From: Topomyia yanbarensis
Taxonomy: Eukaryota; Arthropoda; Insecta; Diptera; Culicidae
Length of the DNA: 64,000 nt
Assembly: GCF_030247195.1 (NCBI RefSeq)
Contig: NC_080671.1
Span: forward strand, 5,608,501-5,672,500
Reading direction: 5' to 3'
Shown here: piece after piece, positions 35,892 to 48,385 of the stretch
How the letters are laid out: each line of letters starts with the position of its first letter
Position numbering within the stretch: the stretch's first letter is position 1
Translations under genes and position numbers: made by a program
Notes under the pieces: model-generated
The model's database searches: none
What the model was told of the DNA's origin: nothing
The model's input: only the letters and a program-made list of their open reading frames with translations

Positions 35892-38800
35892 AGCTCTAAT
35901 CTTGGGATGCTGAGTCGCTTCAGCGGAGCAACCCGGGATTTTGATGATATTAATTGTACCTTAACCGTTCCGTTCCTGTCCACTGTGCGGGCGTAAAGGC
36001 AGCAGCCATAAGCAACCTTGGAGGCGTCCGCGAAGCAATGAAACTGTGTAGATATTGCATCCGGGAGAAAAACAAATCGATCCACCTTGAAGCACGATAG
36101 TTGCTCTATTTGAGGTCGAAAGTCTTCCCATAGTTCCTGTAGATCCTTAGGAACTTCGTCGTCCCAGCCGATGGGAATAAGCCACAAACGCTGCATAATT
36201 ATTTTTGCTGTTATTACAACTGGTGAGATTAATCCCAATGGATCGTATAGCTGAGCGATGCATGACTGAATTTTACGCTTGGTGAGTATACCATCCCTTT
36301 CCTTAATGCTGAGATTGAACCTTAGACAATCTGACTCAGGCTCCCATATGATGCCCAATGTTTTAATCGTTTCATCTGGATTGAACTTAACAGAAGACTG
36401 GGTCCCAATTTGATCCGAGGGTAATCCTTGAAGCACTTCTAGCTTATTGGACGTCCATTTACGCAGTGGAAAACCGCCACCTGCCATTAACTCGCTCATT
36501 TCCTTCCGCAATTCTATCGCTCCTTCCACCGTGTCATCGCCTCCAATGAAGTCATCGATATAGTATCCTTTCGAAACCAGCGGCGCTGCTTTGGGATAAT
36601 GCTGCCCTTCATCCTCTGCCAGTTTTATTAGCGTTTTTGTAGCCAAATATGAAGATGGTCCTAGTCCATAGGTAACGGTGCAAAGCTGGTAGGTTTGAAT
36701 TGGTTCCGAAGGGTCAAATCTCCACAGAATTTTCTGTAAGGGTCTGTCGTCAGGGTGTACCATCACCTGACGATACATTTTTTCAATGTCGCCTACCAAT
36801 GCAACAGCGTATTTTCGAAAGCGAATGACTATTTGCAGCAGCTCGTCCTGCAACACCGGCCCAACTAAAAGCGAGTCGTTTAATGAATTGCCAGACGACG
36901 TTTTAGCTGATCCGTCGAAAACCACCCTTAATTTTGTTGTTGAACTGGATGCCTTCAGCACTGGGTGATGCGGCAAGTAAAAACTTCTCCTCGTCTGCTG
37001 CTCTCCATCCGGGACTGGTTCCATGTGATGTAGTTGCAGATAGTTCCTCATGAAACTATGGTACGCAGTTTTTAAATCTTCATTGTTTTCAAATCGCCTC
37101 TCGAGCAAATTGAATCGATGTAAGGCAGCTGATTTTGACTCGCCTAACATTTGGCCAATCTCCGGTTTCGTCGGCAAACGAACGATATACCGCCCCTGCT
37201 CGTTTCTGGTTGTCGTATTGTGGTAAAGTGTTTCGCAATCCTCCTCTTCGATGGACAAAGGTTTTCTATCGGCCATTTCCTCCACCTCCCAAAATCTTTC
37301 CACCAAGCGGTTCAGCGATTCGATGCTAGCACAGTTCGTAACAGTGATTCGAGAATGTGGTTGAAAGGAAGAAGCTCCAGCAATAACCCATCCAAAAACA
37401 GTTTCCACCACTAGTGGCAAATTATGTCCCAAATTAATCTGTCGGTTTGGCCGAAAGAAGGAAAAGAAGTGCTGTATTCCGAGTATAATATCCACCTCCC
37501 CACACACGTTAAATTTCGGGTCCGCCAATGACACGTTATCCAGGATGTTCCAAGCATTCGTATCGATGTTGTTGAGCGGCTGTTTCGATGTCACCTTGTT
37601 GAGCACTAAGAATTCCATTGTTACCGCATAGTCCGAGAGTCTGGATCGTACCTCTGTTGTAACCATTTGGGTGCATTTGATAACGCCCGTGCCAACACCA
37701 TGCACATTGATATCCATTTTCCGTCCCTTCAAACGCAGCATCTGAGAGAGCCTTTCTGTCATAATGTTCGACATTGAACCACAATCCAGCATAGCTCGCG
37801 CCAACAGTTCATTACCGTGTCGATCAACCACCTTTACAACCGCCGTCATCAAAAAGGTGTTCAATCCAATCGCTGCAGTATTTACAAGTGTTGAGGTCGA
37901 TGCGTTCTGGCCGGCGGCTTTCCGATCGAGCTCAGCTTCCCGTGATGCCGATGCAGCTAACGTGACTGATTTTGTTGTATCCTTCGAGCTAGGAAAACCT
38001 GGATGGATAATTGTATGATGCTTTCCTTTGCAGGTACGACATCGGAATTTTGATGGGCAGTTCTTCACAAAATGATCGGACCTAAAGCAGTTGCTGCACA
38101 AGCGATTTGAGTTTACCAGATCCAACTGCTTCTCGTGTGACATCTTGGGAAAATCCTGACATTCAACTAACCGATGATTATGCGAGCAAGCTACACATTT
38201 AAATACGCGTTCTTCTGCAGCTGCATGTGCATACACCTTTGCTGGGCCAAGTCGCTTGAATGGTTGCGCCGGTATTGGTGTTTGCGATGAGTGTGCAATG
38301 TTGACCTGCAGCGATTCGAGTACCCGTGTCCTTCGTTGCAAAAACTCGATAAGCGCACCATAATTTGGATCCAAAAGAGTCGATGCATGATCTTCCCATA
38401 ATTTTAATGTGGCGTCATCTAGACGTGAACAAAGCAAATGCACCATAATCGTGCTCCAACTATCCACAGGCTCTTGTAGCTGTTTTAAAATTTTGCTATG
38501 TCGTTCGAATGTGTCGATCAATCCATGTAGGGCGCTAGCTGATTCTCGCTTGATTTTCGGATGATCCAACATGGTATGCATGTGTCGTTTCTTGAGAAGG
38601 TAGCTGTTTGAGTAACGGTCAACCAAAATTTGCCAAGCCACTGGATAGTTCATGCAACTAATTGTAAGGGACTCGATGAGTTGGGCGGCTTCACCTCTAA
38701 GTGCTGCCCGGAGATAATGAAACTTCTGTACGGTTGAAATTTCATTCGATGAATGGATCAACGCCATAAAGGTGTCGTGAAACGTCAACCATTGATTATA

Positions 38801-39196
38801 ATCTCCGTCGAATTCCGGTAGGGTGATGGTTGGAAGCTTGACTCCAGGAGCATACGATGAGTTCGATTGCTGAGCACGGTCGGCAGGAAGTTGCTGTGAT
38901 GGCGCATCTGGTATTTTCGACAATAAAGCTCCCTTCACACGAAAAAACTTTGTTTCAAATTTCTCGCGCGTGGACATGTGTTGTGATTCGGAAACGAGCG
39001 ATTCCTCGTGGCATTCGATGTCTGTTTGTACTTCCTCAAACGTACTCCAAAGTTTGTCCATGCTATTGAGGCGAAGGTTGATTTCATGCCGGTCTTCTTC
39101 ACTGTTGCAGCGTTCTGAATAATCCTCGCATCGATCCAGTGAGGCGAGAATGTTTGTTCGCTTCTGCTCGAGTTGTCTGATCTTTTTCTTCGTCAT
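35786..39196 (-). pseudogene. BEL gag-pol: gag, protease, reverse transcriptase, A17
   Basis: The 1136-codon ORF starts at ATG 39196 with a lysine-rich N-terminus. Gag (DUF1759-like, LPTITLPEFDGDYNQW) lies at about residues 118-300, cysteine/histidine knuckles at about 335-395 (CSNCFRSDHFVKNC, CRTCKGKHHTIIH) and an aspartic protease motif LDCGSMSNIM at about 470. The reverse transcriptase follows, with VVFDGSAKTSSGNSLND upstream and the catalytic YYIDDFIGG at about 877. The A17 block PLKRLSIPRLELC is near 1097. The last roughly 35 residues are out of frame: a frameshift at about 35885-35893, just after LELC, moves the RNase H region into another frame. A 5' extension to the LTR is non-coding. 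Confidence 0.93.
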
Positions 39197-39239
39197 GGTG
39201 GTGGACAGTGTTACTGGACCAAGGCGAAATTTCCCTTAA

Positions 39240-39500
39240 AACAAAGATCCGGTAGAGACGTACGGAGAGAAGTAGGATTTTGGAATCACACTCACCTTTT
39301 GTAAGGCGGAATATGCCGTGTATGTTTATACAATCCGGAACAAACGATCTCAGCGACGTAAGCAGTCCGATCCGAGAAGATGATTCAGTAGGTAAATTGC
39401 CTTGAATAAAGACCCGGTAGAGACGCTAACCAAGAGTATGTTGATTGGAACCGCACTCACCTTGCTAAAGGCGAGATATGCCTTGTATATTAAAATACAG
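39240..39500. repeat. Tandem duplication in the BEL leader
   Basis: CCGGTAGAGACG recurs at about 39251 and 39411, followed each time by a similar segment containing CACTCACCTT and AAGGCG-ATATGCC. The unit is about 161 bp and the copies have diverged. It lies between the primer-binding site and the gag start, where packaging or translation-control sequences would be expected. Confidence 0.65.
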
Positions 39501-39705
39501 CAGCTCCAGCTACATGCAATATAGCCCGGGAAGTAGTCTGTTACCTCCAATGGAATTTTGGGAATGGGATTCAGTCCTTAGCCTCATAACCAGTGACAAT
39601 GGGACACGACGCTCCAATTGTTCGGTACAAAATGGCGACGATTCTCATCAAATAGTAGCATATAATGGGTACAATGTCCAGAGCCTTTGGGGTCCAAACG
39701 CCGGG

Positions 39706-39723
39706 ATCCTGGTCACGGCACCA
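39706..39723 (-). other. Primer-binding site of the BEL element
   Basis: Five bases after the 5' LTR the minus strand reads TGGTGCCGTGACCAGGAT. TGG is complementary to the CCA end of a tRNA, and the rest would pair with its acceptor and T arm. I do not assign the tRNA. Confidence 0.75.
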
Positions 39724-39729
39724 ATTTTG

Positions 39730-40137
39730 TGTTACGTCTAGTGGCCAGCGTTGTCGGGAACCGAGCTCGAGGGGTCTTGGGTCCGATATGCTACTCGCAG
39801 ACACCGATTATATCCAAAAATGTACCGAACAATAAACCACCGAATATTTCACCAAAACCGCATATCACAAACGGTAGGAACTCTTCTTCCACGAAATTAA
39901 TTTATTTTCTATAAATGGAAACTCATTTTATTGGGAATTAATGGAGATTTCCATTATGGAGAAACTTTATTCCAGAAACGCGTCTGGTCGCTAAGACGGC
40001 TTGGGATCTGAATGCTGACTGTAACAATCACCGCGCGCAATTGTATATCCCCAAGTATGAAGATCTAAACCCACCTTAAACATAAAAATTATATCTAGAT
40101 CAGTTGTCTTAGCTGCAGTAAAATGCGCACCTAAACA
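39730..40137 (-). repeat. 5' LTR of the BEL element (right), uninterrupted
   Basis: 408 bp, TGTT to AACA. It has no difference from the left LTR that I can find when the MITE is ignored. TTAA at 40076-40079 is the preserved empty insertion site of the MITE. Confidence 0.95.
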
Positions 40138-41029
40138 CAAAGTTTTGAAGGGACCGAATCGTAGCGATAAGCAGAACACGATGGCAAACAAATCTATGTC
40201 TGGCAAGCCTTCTGCGAATGTGGCAGAATGATTCAACTCACACATTACATTCATTTGGGACTGTCAACGGACAAATCTACTAAAACAAAACCCTTAAAAA
40301 TTCTGCATTTTGAAGTGTCACGAATGCCTGGCACTGATATGGTCGGATTAAGCATCTTGCACTACACCCGGACCGGTTTAGACTGGTACGGAACAAATAA
40401 TGTTTTTTAAACTTTTAAACATAACTCCACAAAACTGCAAAAAGAACGATTTCTTGCCTTTGTCGCTAATAATATCTTCATATATTTTAAGGTTTTTTTC
40501 CACACAAACTTCCAAATTGGTGCCAACTTACTTGGCTGGAAGCGTCTCAGAGTAGTTGTTAAATTTGCAAAGTGCACCGCCAAATCGAAAATAAGGACGT
40601 GGTCCTACGCTAAAAATCAGTTATATATATCTAAAATTAAGCATGGAACTATGAAATATACATCCATAACGATACAACCGCGAGATAAAAACAAGCTTTC
40701 CTTGAAATATTTTTTTTTAAATAATTGGCCTATAGGGAGAGCCCTGTGCGGCATCGATGGACCTTTGATCTTTGCCATCATGACTCGATAAACATTATCC
40801 CAAGGATTACCGTCGGTTTATTGGTGCAGCTTTTTAACCAGTATGTTTTGCTCACCGCTTAAAAGCATTTGTGACCGCTCGGTATACTACGTTTCCCGCC
40901 TAGATAGAGTTTGTTTCGGTGTTGACTTGCTGAGCGTGTCTTCTGGCTCTGAGACAAGCTTCGCGGAGAGTACTTTGTGTCTCGTTCCAGCAGTAGGTTG
41001 GACGTCGACTGTCCCTTGGCTATAGTTTT
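40138..41029. other. No recognisable gene
   Basis: Sequence right of the BEL element has short ORFs (60-87 codons) with no recognised motif. Nothing supportable was found. Confidence 0.4.
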
Positions 41030-41650
41030 CTAGGCATTGTTGTATCCCATGACGTTGAAAATATTTCCACCCCCTGTTCGGCATTCATATTCTGAGCAAC
41101 GTTGTTTATGCAGAGGACCTCGACTAAAAGGTCCTTGTCGAAGGCTTTCTCTCTTCAGATCTCGTTCGTCGTATTGACGTAGGGTTCCGTTGGCCAATGA
41201 TGTAATGAACCGCTTGATGGTCACTGTGGGTGTACTCCTCACTAACTCTTCTCTTCCGCGCTGCAGAACGTTACGACGGTTATGGATTCCCGTCCGTCTT
41301 AGCGGCATGAGTTCAAGTTATACTTCCAGCATTTTCAGTGCTTTCAGTCGACTTTTGTTAGTCTGCTCTCCCTTGCCACTGGTCAGGCAATGAAATCTCC
41401 ACCGATGACAAACCGACCTTTTGTTGATTAGTACGTCCAGCATCACATTGCACTGCTCCACTGTTCATCATGACTGTGTGTAATAACTCACAATGAAGAT
41501 ACTGTTGATTTTGGCGCTCTTGAAACCTTCGAATGAACGCTTGACCTCTTTATGAACGAGGAATCTGTCCATAACTCGTATCGCAACCATACCTACACTA
41601 TTCGCCACCCAGCTGCCGCTATAAGGAGGAACTCAATACGGCTCTACATT
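41030..41650 (-). pseudogene. Non-LTR endonuclease remnant, R1/Loa-like
   Basis: The minus strand, with frame changes, gives VANSVGMVAIRVMDRFLVHK, then FEGFKSAKINSIFIVSYYT, then TVEQCNVMLDVLINKR. This spacing resembles the mid part of apurinic endonuclease domains of R1/Loa-type LINEs: the A-I segment, the xGFVxAxxxxxxxxSxY strand and the FxxMLDxLxxxxxxR helix. A 92-codon ORF (41308-41030) continues downstream. No reverse transcriptase follows on the minus strand. Assignment is by pattern memory only. Confidence 0.5.
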
Positions 41651-42119
41651 AATCAAAACGTCACATTTTTTCAGCTGTCACATCATCTGTAGTAAGTAGT
41701 CGCAATCTTATGATCCCATGGTTACCTTTGCAAGCCGTTCATGGGATTCCGTGTTCAGCGTATATGAGCGTAAATCGCATCCTTAAGCTTCTGGGAGAAT
41801 ATTGGTTATGCTTGTGTCTGGAATACAGATAGTTCCAGGATGATCATGGACATACTTTCAATTCAGTACCTCACTAATCTTAGTTCTTCGAATTAGTCTC
41901 TATAAATATATACCACATTCATATATTATAACCACGGATTGCCTATTTAGATCTTGAGACATAGACTCGAAGAAGCTGCTAGATGACGTAGAGCATCAGT
42001 AAATTGTTATCGCCCGTTATCTTCTAAAAATAAACAGATGTCTGATTTTTATAGAAAATTTGTCAAGGAAACAAAGTCTAGAAGACTGCAAAACGATCTG
42101 ATGCTTGTGGAAGAAGTTA
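41651..42119. other. No recognisable gene
   Basis: AT-rich spacer between the endonuclease remnant and the TTAA MITE; no ORF or repeat of note. Confidence 0.4.
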
Positions 42120-42123
42120 TTAA

Positions 42124-42642
42124 CCCATTTATGCCCATGTTGTTTGTGGACAACAACGTTTTTAAACAGCTATAACTTTTGATTAAGGCGAGATTTGCTC
42201 ACAAAAACAAGTAAGGCTCAATAATGTTATTATTGCCTTTAATTTGAGTATGAACAGTTACAAGGATCCGCTCTAGAACTGAAGTTATTTCAATTAGTCT
42301 GATTGGATTCCGATGGAGCAGTGCTACCAGGGACAGTTTACGTTAACGACGGAAAATGATTTTTTCATATATCTTCGTTATGGTGCAATATTATTGAAAA
42401 CTGGTAAAACTTATCAATTTAGACTGTCGTTGGCTATGTTTTCCACGTAATTGGACTATTGTAATTATTCTAGGAGAATTATATTGAGCATTGGAAGGTA
42501 AAAATTGACCAGCTTCTAGCACTGCCATGGAAGCACCTATCGTTATGAAAATAGGCTTTTCGTGTTTCTTGACCCAACCGTTTTCAAGGAAAAATAGTTT
42601 TGAAAGCCTACATGCGCTAGAAAAAAGTTGGGCATGAAAGGG
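42124..42642. mobile_element. TTAA-target MITE, 519 bp
   Basis: TTAA at 42120-42123 and 42643-42646 flanks ends CCCATTTATGCCCATG and, reverse-complemented, CCCTTTCATGCCCAAC. TTAA duplication with ends beginning CCC is typical of piggyBac-type elements. There is no transposase ORF. The terminal sequence differs from the TTAA MITE in the LTR, so at least two TTAA families are present. Confidence 0.8.
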
Positions 42643-43560
42643 TTAAGCAAAAACCGATGGACTCCCTGAAGATTGATGAAAATTTCACTTTTCATAGCAT
42701 CACTGCTTCTGACGGTTTTATTATATACAAAATTTTTAACTTTCTCTTATTATGTACAAAAGATATAGATGGTATAGATAAACGATTTAGATACGTTAAG
42801 AGAGGATTACAACAAAATTGCGTATAATTGGACAACCAACAGCAGTGGTGCTAGAAAAAATGAATATTTTATCAATCATCAGAGCATCAATCGGCTTCTG
42901 CTTAATAACTTTTTTCTCAAGCATCAGATCGTTTCGTGGATTTTCGAGACTTTTTTTCTTTGTTAAATTTCCTATAAAAACCATATAACGATTTACTTTT
43001 AGGAACTAATGGGCGACTCCTGGAGGAATTATTTTGTAAAAGTTACCTTTCCCATACAAAATCCCATGTAAACTTTAAACAGTGGGCGCAAAAATATACA
43101 CGGAGAACCAAAATTCAGCTCAGATGCGAAAACCTTAGTTGATTTTCTGAATTTAATTAGTTATTATTTAGGACAACTAAGCAAATCCTCAATTTGCTGA
43201 TTTTGATTAGTTGTTTTCGATCCTCCTGAATAGAGCTAAAATGCTAGTTGGAATTTCTATTTTTTCTGTTGATTTGGCGAGAAAACGATGCTGTCACTTT
43301 TAGCGGAGACACATTCTTCATCTTCTCAACTATAATTTTTGCTGATTTTAGTACTATTTTCTGTTGGTTTTAACCAATGTATTCCCTAAAATCAGTTCTT
43401 TTTTGCTTTAAAAACATCTATTTTTAGTTGCATTTCTAATACAAGTATACTAATTTTAAAAAAGTTGTTTTGTTCAATCTAGGTTTTTCTTTAGTTGATT
43501 TCAACAAATATCATTTTTGAGGTTAAACCATTTTGTTTTCAAATTTAAAATCTTTCGTAA

Positions 43561-44770
43561 TTAAATTTAGAATGGCAATATTTTAAATATAAGAAAGCTT
43601 TGGTTGAATGTAGCGTTTTTTTATTGATTTAAAAGAATATAATTCCTGCTTTTAGGAGCTTTATTTCTACAATGATTTTATTCAATTGGAATTTGAATTG
43701 ATATTCAAATTTGCACCAAAAATCAATTTCGATTGATTGGTCTTAAAAGTAGGAATCCTATTGTTGAAAAATCAATAGAGAAAAACCAACTTGATCCACC
43801 TAGCAGAAAGATGAGACGTTTCTTACATACATCACTGTTGGATCATTCATTAGTTTGCAGAACTCATAAAAAGTAGGCACTCAAATAAAGCAAGTCCTGC
43901 GCGAATAAAACCATGTACAAACTGAAAAATTATATAAAATCAATAAAGCAAATGAAATTTAAAACATCATAAAGCAAAAAAAATCAATTACATAAAATAA
44001 TAAATAAATCATTCTTACCATAAATAAATCAAATTAGTTCAGCTTATTAAATGAAAAATAAGGCATTATTTTTTTTTTTTAATTAATAGAAGAAATTAAG
44101 TTATATACATTGACATTAACATGAATGACTGAAAAAATAGTAAAATAATAAAATGAAAAAACTGAATAAAATGTAAGAATTACAATGCAAAAAATGAAAA
44201 GAGTAACATAAAATAAGTAAAATGGATTATATTAATAAAATGCATTAAATGAATAAACCGATTAGAATCTTAAATTTCCTACTTCTGTATGTATTCTTTT
44301 AAGTATTTTCCTGTGTGATACTTATAGCAGTCCCATTTGCTATGTAAGTGAAACTATTATGCATATCGTGACAGTTTAATCATATCGATAATTACTTACT
44401 ATATAACTAATCATGTGCCGGAATGATTTCGTAAAATATTCGATCCTCAATCAGAAAAAATTCTCAATAAGTCGGTTCATAGGCTTTCAGGAAAGTGGAA
44501 ACGTATACCTAGTTTCATTACAAATGAAGTGTCAATGAAGTTCGCAATATCTCCAAGGTCATTGACTGCATACACATCTATACTGGAAAATGATACACAA
44601 AGTAAACAGTCCTACAATAAAAAATATTTTGTACTTATCTGATGAATTGGGATATCATAGGTCGATGCACGTCGAGTAAGTTGTTCTAAAATATAAGTTT
44701 ATTATGAAAACAATGCATTGAAAAGCATTTTGAAATCTTACCAGTAAATCTAGTTTTCCTGCATATTCGT
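43561..44770. other. Very AT-rich DNA, no gene
   Basis: Many AAATRAA and AATAAAAT words occur, a low-complexity stretch at 43930-44260. Nothing codes. Confidence 0.5.
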
Positions 44771-45593
44771 TAGGGTGGGGCAAAATGATCGTTTTTTCAG
44801 CACAGCACTTTTTTGGTTCCTTTTGGGGTCCCAAACAACTGTGCAAAATTTGGGGTCGATTGGTGTTGACCCGGCGTAGCGCATTGCGTTTGAAATTTGT
44901 ATGGAGATTAGTATGGGAAAACCTGCATTTTTGCATTTTTAATTCTACAGACTACAAATCTTTCTTTAGTATGCAAACAAATAGATAGAAGTGTAGTCCA
45001 GGATATGTTGAACAACTTTGCCGAAGGATGTATAGTGTTAGAATGTCTCTAAGCCAAGTTATAGCTGTTCAAAGTTCGATACATCGAATTAAATGCCAAA
45101 AATCACTTTTATTGCCAACACTGCCGGTGTACCAATGATATTTCATATAGCATTCCAAAATAACATTATATATTTTAGTTTTAACACATTGGTATGTGTG
45201 GATGAATTATTCAAAAGCCTTAGCTCAATTTCATGAGCGTAGGTAGTGGAGCAATATGGTTTAGTGAGGGGGGATTGGGGGGGGGGGGGATTTAATATGT
45301 AGAAATTCGAACTGAAATGTTGTCGAGTTGGAATGTTCAAATGAATTATTTCAAAACAATTACACAATGTCCTACGCATAATAGTAACGATGAAATAAAA
45401 CATACTGTATCCCTTTGCCTTGACTTCTATCAATAGAAGTTACGTTACAGACTAAATTAACTGATGTCGAGTTGATATGTCAGAGGATTATATTTCGGTT
45501 TAATACGCATTATGATTTGAAAGTGCTGTGCTCGGCTGATGTGGCTATGATTACGTTTTTCCATATAACAATGCCCCACCCTAATATTCGTGC
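44771..45593. mobile_element. 823-bp hAT-type non-autonomous element
   Basis: ATATTCGT occurs at 44763-44770 and 45594-45601. The ends are TAGGGTGGGGCAAAATG and, reverse-complemented, TAGGGTGGGGCATTGTT. An 8-bp duplication and short inverted ends indicate hAT-type insertion. A G13 run lies near 45280. ORFs of 67-96 codons inside look incidental. Confidence 0.8.
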
Positions 45594-45650
45594 GCTAAAG
45601 GAACTGTAATAGCGACGAACACCTTCCTACACTTTTTGCGCTGTTTTCAT

Positions 45651-45779
45651 CCAGTAAAGTTCAACCGGAAATGAGCCGAAACTCTAACTAGAAACGGTTG
45701 TGTCACTGGAGCCGGAATACGAACTGGAACTAGCCAGGATTCCGGTTACAGTTTTTTTACAGGAAACGGTAATTTGCGA
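45651..45779. repeat. Half copy of a CCCAGTAAAGTTC hairpin
   Basis: CCAGTAAAGTTCAACCGGAA, then GGTTGTGTCACTGGAGCCGG, then GAACTGGAACTAGCCAG match one arm of the hairpin at 51502-51669. The other arm is missing. The full-length relative at 45806 follows almost directly. Confidence 0.6.
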
Positions 45780-45805
45780 CGGGCACCCTAGAACTAGCGA
45801 TGCCA

Positions 45806-45986
45806 CCCAGTTAAACTCATTCCGGAACCGGTTCGGATTTCTGAATGGAGTCAGTGTGGTTTCCAAATCAAATGCAACAACCGATTCCGACTCAAATCGG
45901 TTTCAGAATCGGTTGTTGCATTTAAGCTGGAATCCATACTGGTTCCATTCAGGATTCCGAATGAAATTCCGAATGGTTTGACCGGG
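45806..45986. mobile_element. Hairpin MITE, inverted relative of 23234-23403
   Basis: It begins CCCAGTTAAACTCATTCCGG and ends GGTTTGACCGGG, the reverse of the copy at 23234. Both carry the CAACCGATTC core that folds back on itself. The copies remain easily alignable by eye, so the family is not ancient. Confidence 0.7.
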
Positions 45987-45999
45987 CAGATGTTATGAC

Positions 46000-46195
46000 A
46001 TGTATTCATATTAAAGACGTTTTAAATGTTGCGAAGACATTTTTTTGAATTTCCATGAATTTTTTTTCAGTATTCTGGCTGATTTCTGGCTCAAAATCAA
46101 TAATTCCTGGAATCCTGGTCGTTGAAGACAAATGAAAATATTTTTTTTATTAAATGACATTTGAAAAATATTGCTCGTATCCCTGCCTAAAACAG
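46000..46195. repeat. Dispersed repeat with GAAGACAT motifs, copy 1
   Basis: Words CGAAGACATTTTTTTG, TTCTGGCTGATTTCTGGC, GTTGAAGACAAATGAA and GTATCCCTG occur in the same order at about 52990-53180. The two copies are direct repeats about 7 kb apart. Nature unknown. Confidence 0.5.
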
Positions 46196-47884
46196 ATTCA
46201 ACAGCCTTCCGGCCGTCGACATCTATTTAAACCTGCCTGGTAGCCGTTTCGTTTACTGGGTTTCCAACTAATTATTTTAGAGATACCAGATTGAATGGTA
46301 AGTATAGAACATTGCATGGAAATGTATAACCTCACTTCCATGGACTAAGAAAATTTTTGATTCCGCCCAGTACAAGAAACTTGATTTAAATTCTAACACC
46401 ATGTAAACAAGCTCGCTGAATTGTCATTTTTTCGACGATTTTTACTCATATGACGTCATCTTTCACTTTCCCTTTTATTTGCATCACAAATTCTACAAAC
46501 CTGTAAATAGCCACAAATGACAACAAAATTATTGAAACAGAACAGTACTGTCTTGATATCCTATTATATATCTTATGAATATAAATATTGTTGTTTAAAC
46601 ACATTAAAAATGTATTGTCACAGGGATTGTGTCTCCTAAATAAGCCAGTCGATTCCTTTGTATCCTCCAGGGCCGTCGAGAGCCGCGCCGGGCCCCGGGG
46701 TTCGAAGTACTGACGGGCCGTACCACATATGACTTCTTATTTCAACATCGATTAGAGGAACTATACAAATGCAACCGTTTCAATTAAACTATTTTTTATG
46801 AAAATTATTTATTTGATACGATTCAATGCGTTAGCTTACCAGAGTCGTCAGTATTTTAAATAAGTAATAGATGAAAAAATAAAAATAATAAAGGAATATT
46901 TGTTTGTGGCTGGCCATTAGAATGACTTGCGTCCGATTTGCCATTGCAATTGGAAACCTTTTTTGCAACATTGCCATACAGTCCATATCGCCATCGTTCA
47001 TGCTCCCTTGACGCACGTTAATGCTACCATCGTTAATGCTGCTCAGAATCCGAGCTTAGAAAAATTGACATCCCTTCGTGAGCTTGAAAGAGAAATAAAA
47101 TTCTATTTATGCCCGCCGCGATGAATCGAAGGTTTGTTTGTTTTCCTCGTCCGTCCGCTCTGAGATCATCAAGCAAAAGTGCACCAGATATAGATTATAC
47201 AGTTCAGTTATGCTCGAAAATGTAAAAGAACTTCAGCCTTCAAACTGTCCACATAATAACAAATGAATGCTTTGGTTTGTGAATGAATTTATATTTCCTC
47301 TGCACTCAACCATTCGATTCTGCATAAAATTTCAGTCAGTTTGGAAGTGAATGAATGAGGGAAGCATTGAAACTGAATATTGAATTCAGCAAATTAATCA
47401 GAAATAGGCAACTGAATGTAAAATTTCGCACCACTGATGCTGCCTTGTTTCTCATTGTTGGTACATGTTGATGATTTTGAGGCACTGGATGCAGCTATTG
47501 CAGTTGTCACTATGACCTGAACGAATTTTCTTTATTGGTTTCTGAACATGGTAAAATCGGTTTTGGAATCAGTTGTTACATTTGCGCCAACATTCAGAGA
47601 GAAAACATTCCGAATGCGATGAATGGGATCCAACAGCGAAGTCTGCTGTTAGAAAGACTGAGACAGAGAGTTGTGAGAGAAAGAGTTTCAACTTTTGGTG
47701 AATACTAATAGGTAGAATAAGTATCTAGTTCAATTCCCACATTTTTCTGCATCAAATGTGTACACTGGAACCTCTATTTACGGACCAAGCCAAGGGTTCG
47801 TAAATTGAATTAGTTCGTTTTTTGGGATTTAGATCGTAAAAAATTCGCTTCACATTCTTATCAAAATTCGTTGGTTGAGCAACA

Positions 47885-48385
47885 TTATCGATAACCCTAA
47901 CAATATGGGTATTTCCGGAACGGGCTTGACAAGTACATGATGAAAATGGATATTTGGCACCTTTTTGAAATCCAGGATGGAGACTTCCGATTGAACAATA
48001 ATCTCGATAACCCTAACAATTTGGGAATTTTTGAAACGGGCTTAATGAGTAGATGATAGAAATGGTACCTTGGAGCTATTTCAAACAATATCTGTATAAA
48101 CTATGAGGGTATTTTTAAGCGGATTTGCCGAGTAGATGAGCGATGCCCTTTTGAAGGCCAATATAGCGTCTTCTGGTTCAGAGAAGTTTTCTATAATCAT
48201 ATCATCCGCATCACAAATCAATATACCTATATCTATTCTATGATTATCTTTTTTCGAAAATGTCAATATTTTAGGTTATAGAGATGTCTTAACTGGAATT
48301 CACCATCTTGGTTTTCAAAGTGGCTTCATTCATTGATTTTCGTCATCTACTCGTCAACCCCATTCCGAAAATATCCAACTTTTAT
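47885..48385. repeat. Degenerate tandem and inverted repeats of about 110 bp
   Basis: CGATAACCCTAACAATWTGGG starts units at about 47889 and 48003. A third related unit begins near 48106 (GGGTATTTTTAAGCGG, GAGTAGATGA). A fourth lies inverted near 48335-48375. Each contains GGGCTT-GAGTAGATGA and the start of ATTTTGAAATCCAGGATGG. Likely a satellite-like or MITE-derived array. Confidence 0.55.

Larger units (their letters stand above)
29282..40137 (-). mobile_element. BEL/Pao LTR retrotransposon, defective, with nested insertions
   Basis: Two LTRs (TGTTACG to AACA as read on the plus strand) flank a minus-strand gag-pol. In minus order the parts are 5' LTR, primer-binding site, leader, gag with zinc knuckles, protease, reverse transcriptase, RNase H, integrase, C-terminal domain, polypurine tract and 3' LTR. 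Removing the two nested insertions leaves about 6.8 kb, close to the usual BEL/Pao size. Flanking bases differ (ATTTG on the left, CAAAG on the right), so there is no target duplication. The coding region has one frameshift, one premature stop and one insertion. Confidence 0.93.
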
